Shown here in pieces: positions 1 through 11,072 of a DNA stretch of 64,000 bases. Positions within the stretch are counted from its first letter, which is position 1, and every line of letters begins with the position of its first letter. The notes below the pieces were generated by a model, which had not been told where the DNA came from, ran no database searches, and worked only from the letters and a program-made list of their open reading frames with translations. The DNA lies in NCBI GenBank assembly GCA_036924285.1, contig JAYKYS010000009.1, positions 9,734,001 to 9,798,000 of the forward strand. The letters are read 5' to 3'. The stretch comes from Asterella californica. Taxonomy: Eukaryota > Streptophyta > Marchantiopsida > Marchantiales > Aytoniaceae. Both the position numbers and the translations under genes were made by a program.

Positions 1-1960
1 TCTTGACGTTATACTAAGGTTACAAGGGGACTTCTTGGCCATTATCTAAGAAAACCTCACATATTGTGAACTGACGTAAAGGGGCAGCTTGAGGAGCTAG
101 CTTATATTTGTGACTTTTCGGAGGACGTTTCAAAGAATTGGGACGTCCAATGTATGCGCATAAGGTGTCATTGAGATCAGATATGTAGAAGCTACGCACT
201 GATTAAGACAATTTGTGAAGAGGTGGATCGTGGTGTGAGTTTTGGAGAAATTGGGACAAAGGAAAAACTTTTGGAGTACTTCAGTGATTGGTGAAGGAGG
301 GTTGGACCGTTCGGACTGTTTCGAAGTCCAAACTTGTTGTCCTTGGATCCATCTGGATAAGAACACCAAGTTCTTTAGGAAATTGAAGACAATACAAAGT
401 TTCATCGAGCGATTTGGAGGATGTGAGAGGAATTGACTCGCAAGGAGAAGCTTACGTCAGATTTTCGTTCACTTACAACTTGAAGTTGGGTTGTTCTTCG
501 TGATCGGTGAGCCAAGCTCTTCGTTCTTGATGCCCATGTGATCAAGGAGTCTCTTATCTACGCACAGGAGAAGATCATATGTAGATCTGATCTATTGTGT
601 TGTGCGTGCTGAGTGAAGTAGAGCCACAAGGGAACGATTTATCTCAGTTTTTTGCTTCTTGCAGTCAAATTTCTTGTTGATTTGTCGAAGGAAACTCCAG
701 ACGGCTTGTTTGGAGCCTCGTTGAATTCAGGGTAGTCAAATCTATATACGAGAGAAAATAGATCTCAAATCAAACGATTCATTTTGTGGATGTACGTGGT
801 TTTAAGCCACAAGGAGGAGTTTTTGGAGGTTCAGTCAATTACGACTGAAAATAAGAGATATCTCAGTTGTTGAGAATTCTTGGAGCCAACGGAGTCAAGG
901 TGGAAGACCCTATCGATATATGAAGACCCTTTGTCAAAAAGAGAAAGTTCTCAATAGATCTTCTGTGGGTTATTCGCTACGATTTTCATCGTTTTGGATT
1001 CGTTAGATTTCTAGTTGGTTATGTATGGCTTGTGGTAGCTAGTTTTAGCTAAGGCTTGTACATGGATGTTGTTTGGACTTGGGTTTGAATTGTGTGATAT
1101 TGGTGCAAAACTTTTTATTAGCAAAAACAAAAAGATGTTTTCTTTGCTTTGAGCTACGCTTCGGTAGTTTTGGGTCCAGGTTGAGATTTAGAGACTTGTT
1201 TTAGGAGGTTATGTGCATATTACAGACCACTCAAGTCTGTTTCTCAATTTGGTATTCTTAGAAAAATAAAAACAAGAGTGTATATAAAGTGGGAGCTGAT
1301 ATATTTTGTGATGTTTGTTCTGTGATTATTTTTCTCTCTCTTGTCTTTATTCAACACACGAAATCTCCAAAGCCATGAACTTCGCATTTTCTTGGACAAC
1401 CTTCACGCAAAATTTGATACAATATCGCAACGATATCAATAGTCAAGACACATTGATCATCACCACCACTAAGATTTCATTAACTTCGGCATATGGGAAA
1501 GATCAATTACATTACTAGTGGTAATGTAGTTATATTATTTATATGTTCTACTTTAAAAGTATATATCAACCTAAGAGGAGTAAACAACAAAGCTTCATGG
1601 GCTATACAGCCGGATCACACCATCCAAATATATCAAGCATCTAGCTGTACATAGTTTAGAGCATTTACATACCGTAGAAGCATTTAGCATTTAGGAGCCT
1701 AGAAGCATATAGAGATCGAAGCAATTACAAAGAAGCATTAGGATCAAAAACTAAGTTAATAAGTTCTATTCTAGTCTAAACTGAAATCACGATGTTTACA
1801 TGACAAAACTCTAACTGATCCATCAGACTGAAGTTACATGAAGTTAACATAACTGCAAAAATTTCATGGCAACACTCAAGCAGCTCCGATAAGGATACAG
1901 TAAAGCAGAATTCTAACTCTCTACCCTACAAACCTACAAACCTAAACTTACAAGAGCACC
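1..1960. other. No recognisable gene
   Basis: The longest open stretches are under 100 codons and resemble no family I know. The sequence is AT-rich with runs of short similar phrases, for example repeated 'agcattta' and 'gaagcat' near 1660-1740. It could be decayed repeat or intergenic DNA. The open frame at 1315-1518 has no supporting feature. Confidence 0.4.
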
Positions 1961-1964
1961 CGCT

Positions 1965-3240
1965 GTCCTGTTGTGGGGCCAGTTAGTATGTAAATTACGC
2001 GTATAAGTGGGTTTTGCACACAATTGTAGAAGTTGTGGTGTAATGGGTTCTAAAACATTGCTCTTATGAGCTTAGAATGCTCTATTATCTGCTGGGGGTC
2101 TCCATGGGGCAGAAAAGGACAAGGTTGAGTCCTTTAACTTCCCATTGGTCCACCAAAAAGTGAAGTTAACTTGTCATCTACCTAAGTGTGCGCTCTGGGA
2201 GGTTCGGGGCACTTTGACAAGAGATTTTGGAGATCAGAGGGCATGGGCGGAGAGCTCTCGACGAGGGGAGCAATCTGACCACAAATTTCACTCGATTTGG
2301 AGGTCCAGGGCACACGTTATGACGATTTGAAGTTCATAGAGTGATGGGAGTACATAGCTTTCTCTTCCGATTGTAAGATTAAGGAGTTTGAGTGATTGAG
2401 CTGTCAGATTGAGACCAGATTTCATGAGCTTGTAGTCTTTCAGTTGCTGAAGCTCTGACCACAAATTTCACTCGATTTGGAGGTCTAGGGCATACGTTAT
2501 GACGATTTGAAGTTCATAGAGTGATGGGAGTACATAGCTTTCTCTTCCGATTGTAAGATTAAGGAGTTTGAGTGATTGAGCCGTCAGATTGAGACCAGAT
2601 TTCATGAGCTTGTAGTCTGTCAGTTGCTGAAGCTCTGACCACAAATTTCACCACCGGATGTTCTGCGGATTGAGCGCAATGACGATTTGAAGGCGACGGG
2701 GTGCAGAAAGCTCTCAATCTGGAGCAGCAAGTTTGCAGATTTATGGAGGATGATCCGAACGGTCAAATCGGCTCAAATTTCCTGAGTAGTGAGTTTTCCT
2801 TCTGAATTGATAGCACAGGAAGTTTGAGTGAAAGTGGACGGTTCATTTAGACGAAGAAGCTTCTGTCCTGAATCTGAGATTGGAAGTGCGTGTTAGTTTC
2901 TGTGAATTTGTGTTAATTTTGGGAGGAGATCTGGCCGTCAGATCTTCCTGAAATTTGACCTGTAAGTAGAGATTTTAGTATCCTACCTACGTGACAAGTT
3001 TGAGAGGAGACTGAGCTGTAGATCTGTACCTTTTAAGTGTGAAAGTTCGTTGTTTTTTCTGCCGAGTTGTATCGACAACGATATCTACTCTAGGTCCCGA
3101 GTCTGTTTGCGGCAGCTGGCAGAAAAGTATCCAGTACGACGTTTGTATTGCTTTGGGGTGTATTCTAGGCGTAGATAAGACTCTAGCGACTTACGTTGTA
3201 ACCACGTCACGTGGATGTTAGGTTCGCACTCAACGTAGCA
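1965..3240 (+). repeat. Old LTR-like relic, distant relative of the A/B LTR families
   Basis: The order of short blocks matches the LTRs at 5510 and 20433: a 'aaaaggac' block, then 'cccattggtcca', then a block ending in 'gagagctc', then 'aaatttcactcgatttgg', then gagatct-rich text. Individual blocks have diverged a great deal. No matching partner LTR or coding interior is adjacent, so it is most likely a solo LTR or fragment. The outer limits are approximate; I could not find a convincing TG...CA pair with target duplications. Confidence 0.45.
2274..2653 (+). repeat. 180-bp tandem duplication inside the LTR relic
   Basis: The phrase 'tctgaccacaaatttcac' occurs at 2274, 2454 and 2634, exactly 180 bases apart. 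The first two units (2274-2453 and 2454-2633) differ at only a few positions, all but one being C/T transitions. The third unit stops matching after about 20 bases. The near-identity shows the duplication is much younger than the LTR it sits in. Confidence 0.85.
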
Positions 3241-4019
3241 AAGTGCGACCCTGACCTGTAAAGTCGACTACTTGTCTAGCCTAGTCTCTGGTATTGGGAT
3301 ATGTTACGGTGCTTGCATTAAACCTCCCACCCAAACGACCTACACGTGGATGAGTATGACGGCACCAAACATGCGATCTGCATGTGTGCCACCTCATCGA
3401 CCCGTGTGGCTTGGGTTGCTCGGTTAGGGAGCTTGCACCTATCCTTGATTTGTGTTCGAAACTTTAAGCAAAGGGGAGTGACATGTGTGGGGCATTCGAC
3501 TTGGGAAAAATTCAAGAGATTGTTCGTAGAGAGATCGTGGTGATCTTATGAGATTGTATCGGTGTTCTATGGACCGAGATACCCTTGTAGTTGGAGTGCA
3601 AATGTTGTGAGAGATGGACGAAGAACTCTACTTACCGCCTAGATTCCCTTTCCGAAACCCTTTCCAGATCAAACTGATGTACATGGAACGAGTTCATTTC
3701 CAACAGTTTCTGATAAGATCCTTTGGGCATAACTTTACCGCGCAAATCATGCTCTCGCCTGTCCCTGTGATCTTACCTGTTGTCACTTATGGCCAAGAAT
3801 AGGATCTTACCGTCTATATCCTCATCTGACGAAGGATGGATCTAAATCAACTCCCTACTGTAAACTTTAACACCGAGTGCGAGATAAGACACATCTGTCG
3901 ACCCAAAGCCATGTACGAAGCCCTAGTAGTGAGAAACTTCGGAGAGGAATACTACCGAGAGATCATGTCATCACATATCCCGTTTGTCGTGCCCATGATC
4001 ATCCAACATTTTCGTGTGG
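3241..4019 (+). other. Two short open frames, unrecognised
   Basis: Frames at 3614-3802 and 3836-4039 encode short peptides with a loosely similar layout: a basic or aromatic start, then a segment ending in N/S-F-G followed by a stretch containing 'PVPVILPV' in one and 'HIPFVVPM' in the other. This could be two diverged copies of one repeat unit, or chance. I recognise no family and see no splice or promoter evidence. Confidence 0.2.
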
Positions 4020-4610
4020 TTATCTTGACCCTTTACTGAGAGAAGGAAAGTACTTAGTTATCGAGGAAGTTAGAGAGAAATCTACAAGAAACTTGTCGCT
4101 CTGCTGTGCATTGATCGCTAGCCACAGCCAGAAGGTACGCCCTTGCTCAAAGGAAAGGCTCTCGCTACGACACCGCTCCCTACCCTCATATGGAACCAAC
4201 AAGGTTCTATGCACCATCTTCCTATCTTTGCCTATGAGTGTGCAGGGCGCTGCCAGTGACAGCAAATGCATGGTTATCTTATCAAGTACACTCACTAGCT
4301 TGTCTGATCGATCGTTCATGTGATCCTTCCAAACTTTTTCCACCACCATTATTTGAGATTCTGCCTCTCTACTAAATGTCAACTTCTCTCGATCCATTTT
4401 GAACTTCGGTCTCTCCATCTCTACTATCGAATTCAAGAAATTGTTAAAACTAGTGTTCAATGTTGATGTCGCTCGAGTCGTATCCCTCTTCCTCTTGCAG
4501 GAGTTATGCTGACTGATCTCTTCAAAGTCTAAGGACACCGGGTTTTTGACTGCCGGTTCTTGAGCCGCTGCAAGCTGAGCATTCGGAGCATCAATATTTG
4601 GACATGCAGA
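4020..4610 (-). pseudogene. Unrecognised open frame, possible transposon-associated protein
   Basis: The frame stays open for about 196 codons on the minus strand, counting codons upstream of the first plausible start (4538). Its upstream limit is a pair of stop codons, so it may be a terminal exon or a broken gene. The product is hydrophilic and charged, with a lysine/arginine patch ('CKRKRD') followed by a long predicted-helical segment with regularly spaced hydrophobic residues (roughly residues 60-110). This layout recalls the C-terminal part of Myb/SANT-like proteins that often accompany PIF/Harbinger transposons, but no diagnostic motif is visible and I do not assign a function. Confidence 0.3.
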
Positions 4611-5509
4611 TCATTACTTTGAATGAGCGATTCAGCCATGCATGACGGGATAGTCCCAGATCGACTGTCATACCAACAGTCGATAAGAATATAGTGGTGT
4701 GAAGTATAATTGATCTTCCAGTTCATGGCGGTCCAATGAAGAGTAAGTAGCATTCTAAAGGTCTTGTAGTGATCTTTGATTTTCCTATAATCCGTAATTA
4801 TAGTTTCTCACTTGTTCCTAATCTAGGATTTGTGAGCTATAACAACACCCTTCGATCTAAGAATAATTGGATCTGTTGTAGCTTCATTTCTCGCGATATC
4901 ATTCTTTGAATACTCGAACTCTTATTCTGCTCCTCATATCTAGACGCTTCGTCTCTGTCAAGTGTAGGACTTGTTAGTCTTGTGACACAAACCAAGACTT
5001 TGTGGGAAGATTACATGCCAAGGGTGAGACGGACTCGGACTCTGAATCGACTTCCGGAGTAGACTCGAGTGTTGACATTGATTGATTTCTCGTGATATTT
5101 GCACTCACTTGTCATTCAGCGACAACTTCATACAGTGTAAACTCGTCGAATGGCACGGCCCTTTCAAGAGAAGTGCGCATGATCTCTCTCAAGTTCGCAA
5201 GTGGTGCATAAACACAAGCACTGTGATCAACATCAAGTCATATCTGCGTTGCGAGTAGGGGCTCAAAACTCCTACTACACTATCCTCGACTAGTCTAGGA
5301 GCATTACGATCTTCTTCATCTGCCGTCATTTCGAACAATCCTAACATTCTCTTCCTCAACGTCGTTTCCACCCTCCTTTGGAACTCGCATGTACAGAAAG
5401 GAGGAAGATAGTGATCGAAATACGAGTCACAATTCACACATGCTCCAAAGGACATGAAATCGCAATGCAGGAGCAGAAAACGTGTAGTTTGGTTCTAAAA
5501 ATTGCACGA
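4611..5509. other. No recognisable gene
   Basis: A minus-strand frame at 5189-5455 encodes a peptide with a C-x2-C...C-x-C pattern near its start ('CVNCDS', 'CTCEF'). I cannot tie it to a family. It may belong to the same decayed unit as the frame at 4020-4610. The stretch ends at the ACGA target site of the LTR insertion at 5510. Confidence 0.3.
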
Positions 5510-6991
5510 TGTCGTGATGTGAATCATTTTACATTGTAAATAATTCACCTCTCTGTCAAGCGTTAGTCTCTCTGAGTGAAATTAAGACCTCAGAGAAGTC
5601 GACACTGGAGGATGTTATATATTTTGAGTCTTAGTATGTTGATTACCATGTAGATGGAGTTAAGCTCATGGGTTGTAATTACGTGTCGCTCATGCATGCT
5701 TCCTAGCGAGGTTAGGTTATCTTTTGAGATTACATGTCGCTTTACATGTCTTCGCATGTAGTTTAAGGATTACGTTGGCACTTTAGAGACTTGACGTGGT
5801 AGCCTATGTGCAAAATTTAAGTCACCACGTGGTTTGGAACACAAAAGGATTACCATGTAGATGGAGTTAAGCTCATGGGTTGTAATTACGTGTCGCCCAT
5901 GCATGCTTCCTAGCGAGGTTAGGTTATCTTTCGGGATTACGTGTCGCTTTACATGTCTTCGCATGTAGTTTAGGGGTTATGTTGGCACTTTAGAGGCTTG
6001 ACGTGGTAGCCTATGTGCAAAATTTAAGTCACCACGTGGTTTGGGACACAAAAGGACAGGGAAGTGAAGCTATGAACTCTCATTGGTCCAATTTTGTCTT
6101 TGTATACCGCTAAACTTAGTAGTAGAGGTCTTAAGAGGAGTTCGAGCATTTGGAGAGGAGACTTCGAAATCTGAGAGCACAGGGAGATAGGGTTCGTCGT
6201 GCCAAGCATTGTCAGCAAAAGTTTTGATCGATTTGGAGCAATAAAGAAGGAGTTATGGCTGATTGAAGTTTGATTTGTGCTAGAATTGCAACTTCTGTTG
6301 ATTTTGGGGTTTTCGGTGTCAATCGCAGTAGATTTGAGAAAATCGCTTCAAACCTTCGTGGTCACGTGCACTGTCAGTAGGGCTACGACTATCCCCAAAT
6401 TTTCATGTCAATTGAGTCTGTGAGTAATTCAGGGCGACCGCTGAAGCAGAGGGGATCCAAAAAACCCTCAATCTAGAGCATCAGAGAGCGAGATCTGGAG
6501 TTCTGTGTACAATCAGGAGACACAACTTCACAGGAGTGTTCAGCAAGCTGTTTATTGCAGATCCTGTAAGAATCTTCGAAAGTGATCGAGCCAATTCTCT
6601 GTTCTAGGTCGAGAACATTTCTGCCCATATCTCGACACTCTGATTTGATCTCAAGCTGAAACTTTGTGTGTATGGTCAGTAGGGCCTCACTTACATGTAG
6701 GAGGAGTTCTGAAGTCTGAACCATCGTATGTTTCTGATTTTGGACTGTTAAAGTTCACTGTCTGACCTTATTACTACTAGTCTGATCTGATTTTCACTTC
6801 CTGAACATATGGAGGATCCATTCGACCTGAGTGAGTGTTTATACTGTTCCCTTTTGGTTTGGAGCCTACCTCTGTATAGTAAGAAACCATAGTCTGAAGT
6901 CCAACGCTTCCCTGAGTAGACTAAACACAACCTTCAAGATCTATCACAGCTAGAAGATTCCGCCCTTCCCAGAAAAACTCTCAACTCGACA
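5510..6991 (+). repeat. Complete LTR (family B)
   Basis: It begins TGTCGTGATG and ends CTCGACA, the TG...CA inverted terminal pair shared with the A family. It is 1482 bp long because of an internal 207-bp duplication. Blocks around 5860-6250 are clearly related to the A LTR, including 'cttgacgtggtagcctat' and 'tcgatttgga.caataaa'. It is followed after two bases by a primer-binding-site sequence, which confirms the U5 end. Confidence 0.8.
5641..6054 (+). repeat. 207-bp tandem duplication in the B LTR
   Basis: Two adjacent copies (5641-5847 and 5848-6054) start with 'gattaccatgtagatgg' and end with 'cacaaaagga'. They differ at roughly a dozen positions. The inverted LTR arm at 7061-7588 has only one copy, so the duplication is specific to the left arm. 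Confidence 0.9.
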
Positions 6992-6993
6992 TC

Positions 6994-7043
6994 TGGTGCC
7001 TCCAGTGAGGATCGAACTCACGACCTTTCCCTTACGAAGGGAA
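6994..7043 (-). other. Complement of mature tRNA-Thr(CGU) nucleotides 27-76 (extended PBS)
   Basis: On the minus strand this reads as the 3' two-thirds of a tRNA: a 5-bp anticodon stem with 7-base loop TTCGTAA (anticodon CGT), a 5-base variable region, a T-arm GTGAG-TTCGATC-CTCAC, acceptor strand TGGAGGC, discriminator A and CCA. The encoded CCA shows it was copied from a mature tRNA, because eukaryotic tRNA genes lack CCA. Its position two bases after the LTR makes it the primer-binding site. It extends far beyond the usual ~18 bases and stops resembling a tRNA at position 26. There is no 5' half, so it is not a tRNA gene. Confidence 0.8.
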
Positions 7044-7060
7044 AGCTGAGTTCATCTCTC

Positions 7061-7588
7061 TTATTGCTCCAAATCGATCAAAAATTTCGTTGACAGTGCT
7101 TGGCACGACGAACCCTATCTCCCTGTGCTCTCAGATTTCGAAGTCTCCTCTCCAAATGCTCGAACTCCTCTTAAGACCTCTACTACTAAGTTTAGCGGTA
7201 CACAAAGACAAAATTGGACCAATGAGAGTTCATAGCTTCACTCCCCTGTCCTTTTGTGTCCCAAACCACGTGGTGACTTAAATTTTGCACAAAGGCTACC
7301 ACGTCAAGCCTCTAAAGTGCCAACGTAACCCTTAAACTACATGCGAAGACATGTAAAGCGACACGTAATCTTGAAAGATAACCTAACCTCGCTAGGAAGC
7401 ATGCATGGGCGACACGTAATTACAACCCATGAGCTTAACTCCATCTACATGGTAATCAACCTACTAAGACTCAAAATATATAACATCCTCCAGCGTCGAC
7501 TTCTCTGAGGTCCTAATTTCACTCAGAGAGACTAACGCTTGACAGAGAGGTGAATTATTTACAATGTAAAATGATTCACATCACGACA
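7061..7588 (-). repeat. Inverted, truncated copy of the B LTR
   Basis: It is the reverse complement of LTR positions 5510-6246 with a single copy of the 207-bp unit. The outer end is the U3 terminus (CGACA on the plus strand at 7584-7588) followed by ACGA. The inner break lies at the 'ttattgctcc' boundary. A few percent divergence separates the arms. Confidence 0.8.
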
Positions 7589-7592
7589 ACGA

Positions 7593-10500
7593 GGTGTAGT
7601 TTTCTCACTTCGTCTTTTCTCTCTCGTTCTACATGTATAGTCAAACTGGCTACTGCCGACAAAAATATTTTTGATTCACACATGGGACTTGTCAACTCCC
7701 ACCCGTTTCCACAACAGTATCCTGCATCAACCCGACTCTCTAAACCCCGAAAAAGGACACGGCACTCTGAAACCAGCTTCAAAAATACAACCGGTTATCT
7801 ATAGTAAATAACCGACAGTAAGACTATCACACATATGAAGAAAAACTCTTTTTGAAAAGTCTTGTGCGTTCACACTCTTAAAGATAACAAAGAAAATTCT
7901 TGATTTCAAAAGCATAATGATCTCTTCAATCTCCGGTGCCGCTAGAAATAGTCCGGGTTTTACGGGATGGCTGTCTGCGAATCAAGAATTGTAATTGTTA
8001 AACCCAAAATGTTTATGCTGATAAAAATTTCTCGTGAGAATAGAACCTATAAAGTAAGGAATTAAATCAAAGCTCTTTACAAACTTTACAATAGTGCGTA
8101 TCAAAGTTGAGAAAGAAGGTTTTCTAACAAGGAGAAGGGAAAAAAAGTAGTTTATCAAAACATAGTTTTGTATAGAACGGTGGATCGGTTATGGGCGAGT
8201 TTGTGAATTGACAGAAAAAATTCCTTTCTCTAAAGATTGGAATCTATTCCTTGCGTAATAAATTTCTTTATGACCAAAATTCACGATAAAGGAATAAATA
8301 ATATCTCTGGCAAAAATTGTAACTCTCTCTCGTGGACCTGAAACCATTTTTATAATTGAGCATAATCTGTTTATCCCGGAAATATTGATGAAGCTACTGC
8401 AAAAGCAGACATTTTTTCATATTCTCGTAACCAACATCAATCAAATTAGTCAATTTATTCAGATGCTAGATTCAATTCATAATCAAATTCTTTATAAATA
8501 TAATTCAATAGTCTAGTCCCACACCTATAGATTTTTGTCAACATCTTTATGATACTGAAGTTAGGATTTTTCGACCGTTTCCGCTTTTAGAAGAGAAAAA
8601 GGGTATAGGGCAATTTTGAAACAATGTGCGTATTGATGTCCAACATTGCATACCACTTATATATTAGCCAGTTTAGACCTAGCCTAATTAGCTACTTTCC
8701 GTACAGCAGAGAAAGCAGCTTTCAATTTTCATGAATTTCGTGATAATATTAAAAAACGAAAAGTTTGAATCCTAACAGTTCATATTACGATAGTGCCAAA
8801 TAAACCGGCGACCCAAAGGCCACGATACTATAGGCACAGAGTGCGCGATCGCCCACAAAGTGCGTAGCACCTCTCCCTATAGTCTATTTAACAAAGATTC
8901 TCATATGTAAGTCACTTCAAAACAAACTCTTGTCACTCGTTCCTCTCTTAGAAACAGAAATTAAATTCGTGCTTCTTTCGACAACCATGCCAATAGATCT
9001 ATTACATAAATAGTTACTCGTACGATGCATCTGTGTACCTACCCGATAGCTTTCAATTAAGTTAATTTCTGTCCGACTTCGATCTACATCTTCGTGTTAT
9101 TCCGATTGTCTAGTAGTCGAGCTTTTTTTCTTCTATGAACCTTTGGTAAATCTACAACCTTCTCATGATCAAGACGCGCTGAATTCGAAGACGAGCATAA
9201 TTCACCTTGGCGTTCATACTTCAAGCTACTGCCTGCAGCAGTGAGCATGAACAAGCAATACATGGTCTATTCTTCATTACTAGGTACGATATTAGAAGCT
9301 AACCCTCAAACTTTGCATTTCACGTAAAAGGAGTCGAGAGCTCTTGTATACAGTGTACTTCAAATTGACTAGATTCTGTTGTAACACAAGACAAGAGCTC
9401 GAGGTCTTCCGTTCCAGTAAGTAGTTTAGAATCTCATCTGCTAGCTGGTTGCTGGGCATATGTTTGTTTCTTACAATTTGTACTTAGTGAGCAGATCAGA
9501 TACCTCTCAGTACCAGTCTCGTCTCTCTTGCTGCACAAGTGGTTCATTTGTTCTCCTCCAGCATTTGCACTTGACGTCTCTACCAGAGCTGACCAAGAAG
9601 AAGACGAACTCCATGGACCCAGAATACAGAGCATTTATGTCATATCGAATCGCCTCTCACAGAGCTTGGAGTCCAACGCTGCACGTCGGGACTGGACCGT
9701 GCAAAAGAGTACTATATCACAGCAAAAATGCGTTGTATCGACAACTTATATCGGAGTCTAGAACGAGGTGAGGCTTGGAATTAATGGCCGCAGAAGTCAC
9801 CCGTCGCAAATCGTCTTTTTTCTCGCTCGTCCCACCGTTTTATAAATTTTAAACTGCTACAATAGAGTAAAAACAGTCAAAAAGAAAAGTGAATTCCTTA
9901 GCATAAATCGAAATAAAAAGCATATCCGAGAACCATGAACCCGGAGAAGAAGACCAGGTGATTATGCATGCTATCTGTTTGGAAGATAAAAAAATATCTC
10001 TCTAACCTAAAGTACATGGGGAGCACTGGGTTTAACAATTCTTCTTTGTTTCATTGTTAAGTGTAAAATATTTTGCACCAATTAAAGAATAAATAATTAT
10101 GAGAAAAACCACTTTCTTCAAAATTTCTCTTTAGCTTGACATTTTTTGTCATGAAGTTTACTTTACCGAACATTGTAGTCAACACAAACCAGAAATTTTA
10201 CTCTCGTCCTGTTATTCCTGAGCTGAATCCCCAGCAACCAACTAAAGTTTCCCATCCCTCTATCAGAGAAATACAGAGGATCGAGCGTGCACCTCCGCGG
10301 TGAGAGTTGGGAATAAATCACTCGATCGGATAGTTCATGATATATAAATCATGCTCGAGGTGAAAATCGAGAGAGATGAATTATATTTTATCACGATATA
10401 GAGTGGTTTAGCCAACTTTAACCACGAGAGATTTATCGTTATTGAATTCAAAAAGAATAACATTTAAAGATCGTTGATTAATAATACCAATATTTATAAA

Positions 10501-10718
10501 TCCTTGGTCATGCATGTTAACATTTAGAGAATAGATTCTAGGAATATTAATCACCATAACATACAAAGGAAAAGAGCCGATAAAACTCCAAAGTTTGATG
10601 GATCATGGCGTCAAAAGCACATTTTGCCAGGTACACTTTACGGAAGATCCGAATACGGTGAATCTCCATACCTGAAATATGTAAACCTTTCCAGGCAGCC
10701 CCCACGGCCCAGAAATTT
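7593..10718. other. No recognisable gene
   Basis: AT-rich DNA without a coding signal I can support. A short inverted repeat (ACTATAGG at about 8825 and CCTATAGT at about 8873) could form a hairpin around a GC-rich 40-base core. The overlapping plus-strand frames at 9460-9771 look like chance. Confidence 0.4.
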
Positions 10719-11072
10719 GCTTGATCACACCCCTAGTAGGTTCCTTGAGCTTGATCATACCTCTCTTAGGTTCCTTAAGCTTGATCATACCCCTGAAGGG
10801 CTATTGACAGTAGAACCAGTCATTTTATCTTTTGGTTCATCATTTTAGTACTTCCAATCTTGACTAAATATCACTGTAATTTAAAATATTTAACATTATT
10901 CAAAATAGTTAGACTATACATTCTGAAATTTAATATGTGCAATCTCACATGTGAGTAACATCACAAAGTGACTGGTTTTACAGGCAACAGCCAGTAAAGG
11001 GTGTGATCAAGCCATACATCATAAGAGGGGTGTGATAAAGCTCAAGGAACCTACTGGGGGGTGTGATCAAGC
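10719..11072. mobile_element. 354-bp TIR (MITE-like) element
   Basis: The left end reads GCTTGATCACACCCC and the right end is its reverse complement, with inverted similarity continuing for about 50 bases through the 'taggttccttgagctt' block. A second inverted pair (gaaccagtca / tgactggttt) lies inside at about 10812 and 10972. The left arm contains nearly three ~29-base tandem units each starting 'ttgatca'. The centre is AT-rich and non-coding. I found no clean target duplication immediately at the ends; a 12-base direct repeat (ccccacggccca) lies just outside on both sides. Confidence 0.6.

Larger units (their letters stand above)
5510..7588. mobile_element. Aberrant LTR insertion: LTR + half-tRNA complement + inverted partial LTR
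   Basis: A single insertion bounded by ACGA on both sides (5506-5509 and 7589-7592). Reading left to right: a complete LTR in plus orientation (5510-6991, TGTCG...CGACA), two bases, a 50-base exact tRNA-shaped complement (6994-7043), about 17 bases, then 528 bases that are the reverse complement of the first half of the same LTR (7061-7588). Both outer ends are therefore the U3 terminus, unlike a normal provirus with one U3 and one U5 end. There is no coding capacity. The matching 4-bp target duplication implies it was integrated in this form rather than rearranged afterwards. Confidence 0.75.

Noticed and set aside
6994..7043. A functional tRNA-Thr gene
   Set aside because: The 5' half (D-arm and acceptor strand) is missing and CCA is encoded; it directly follows an LTR end.
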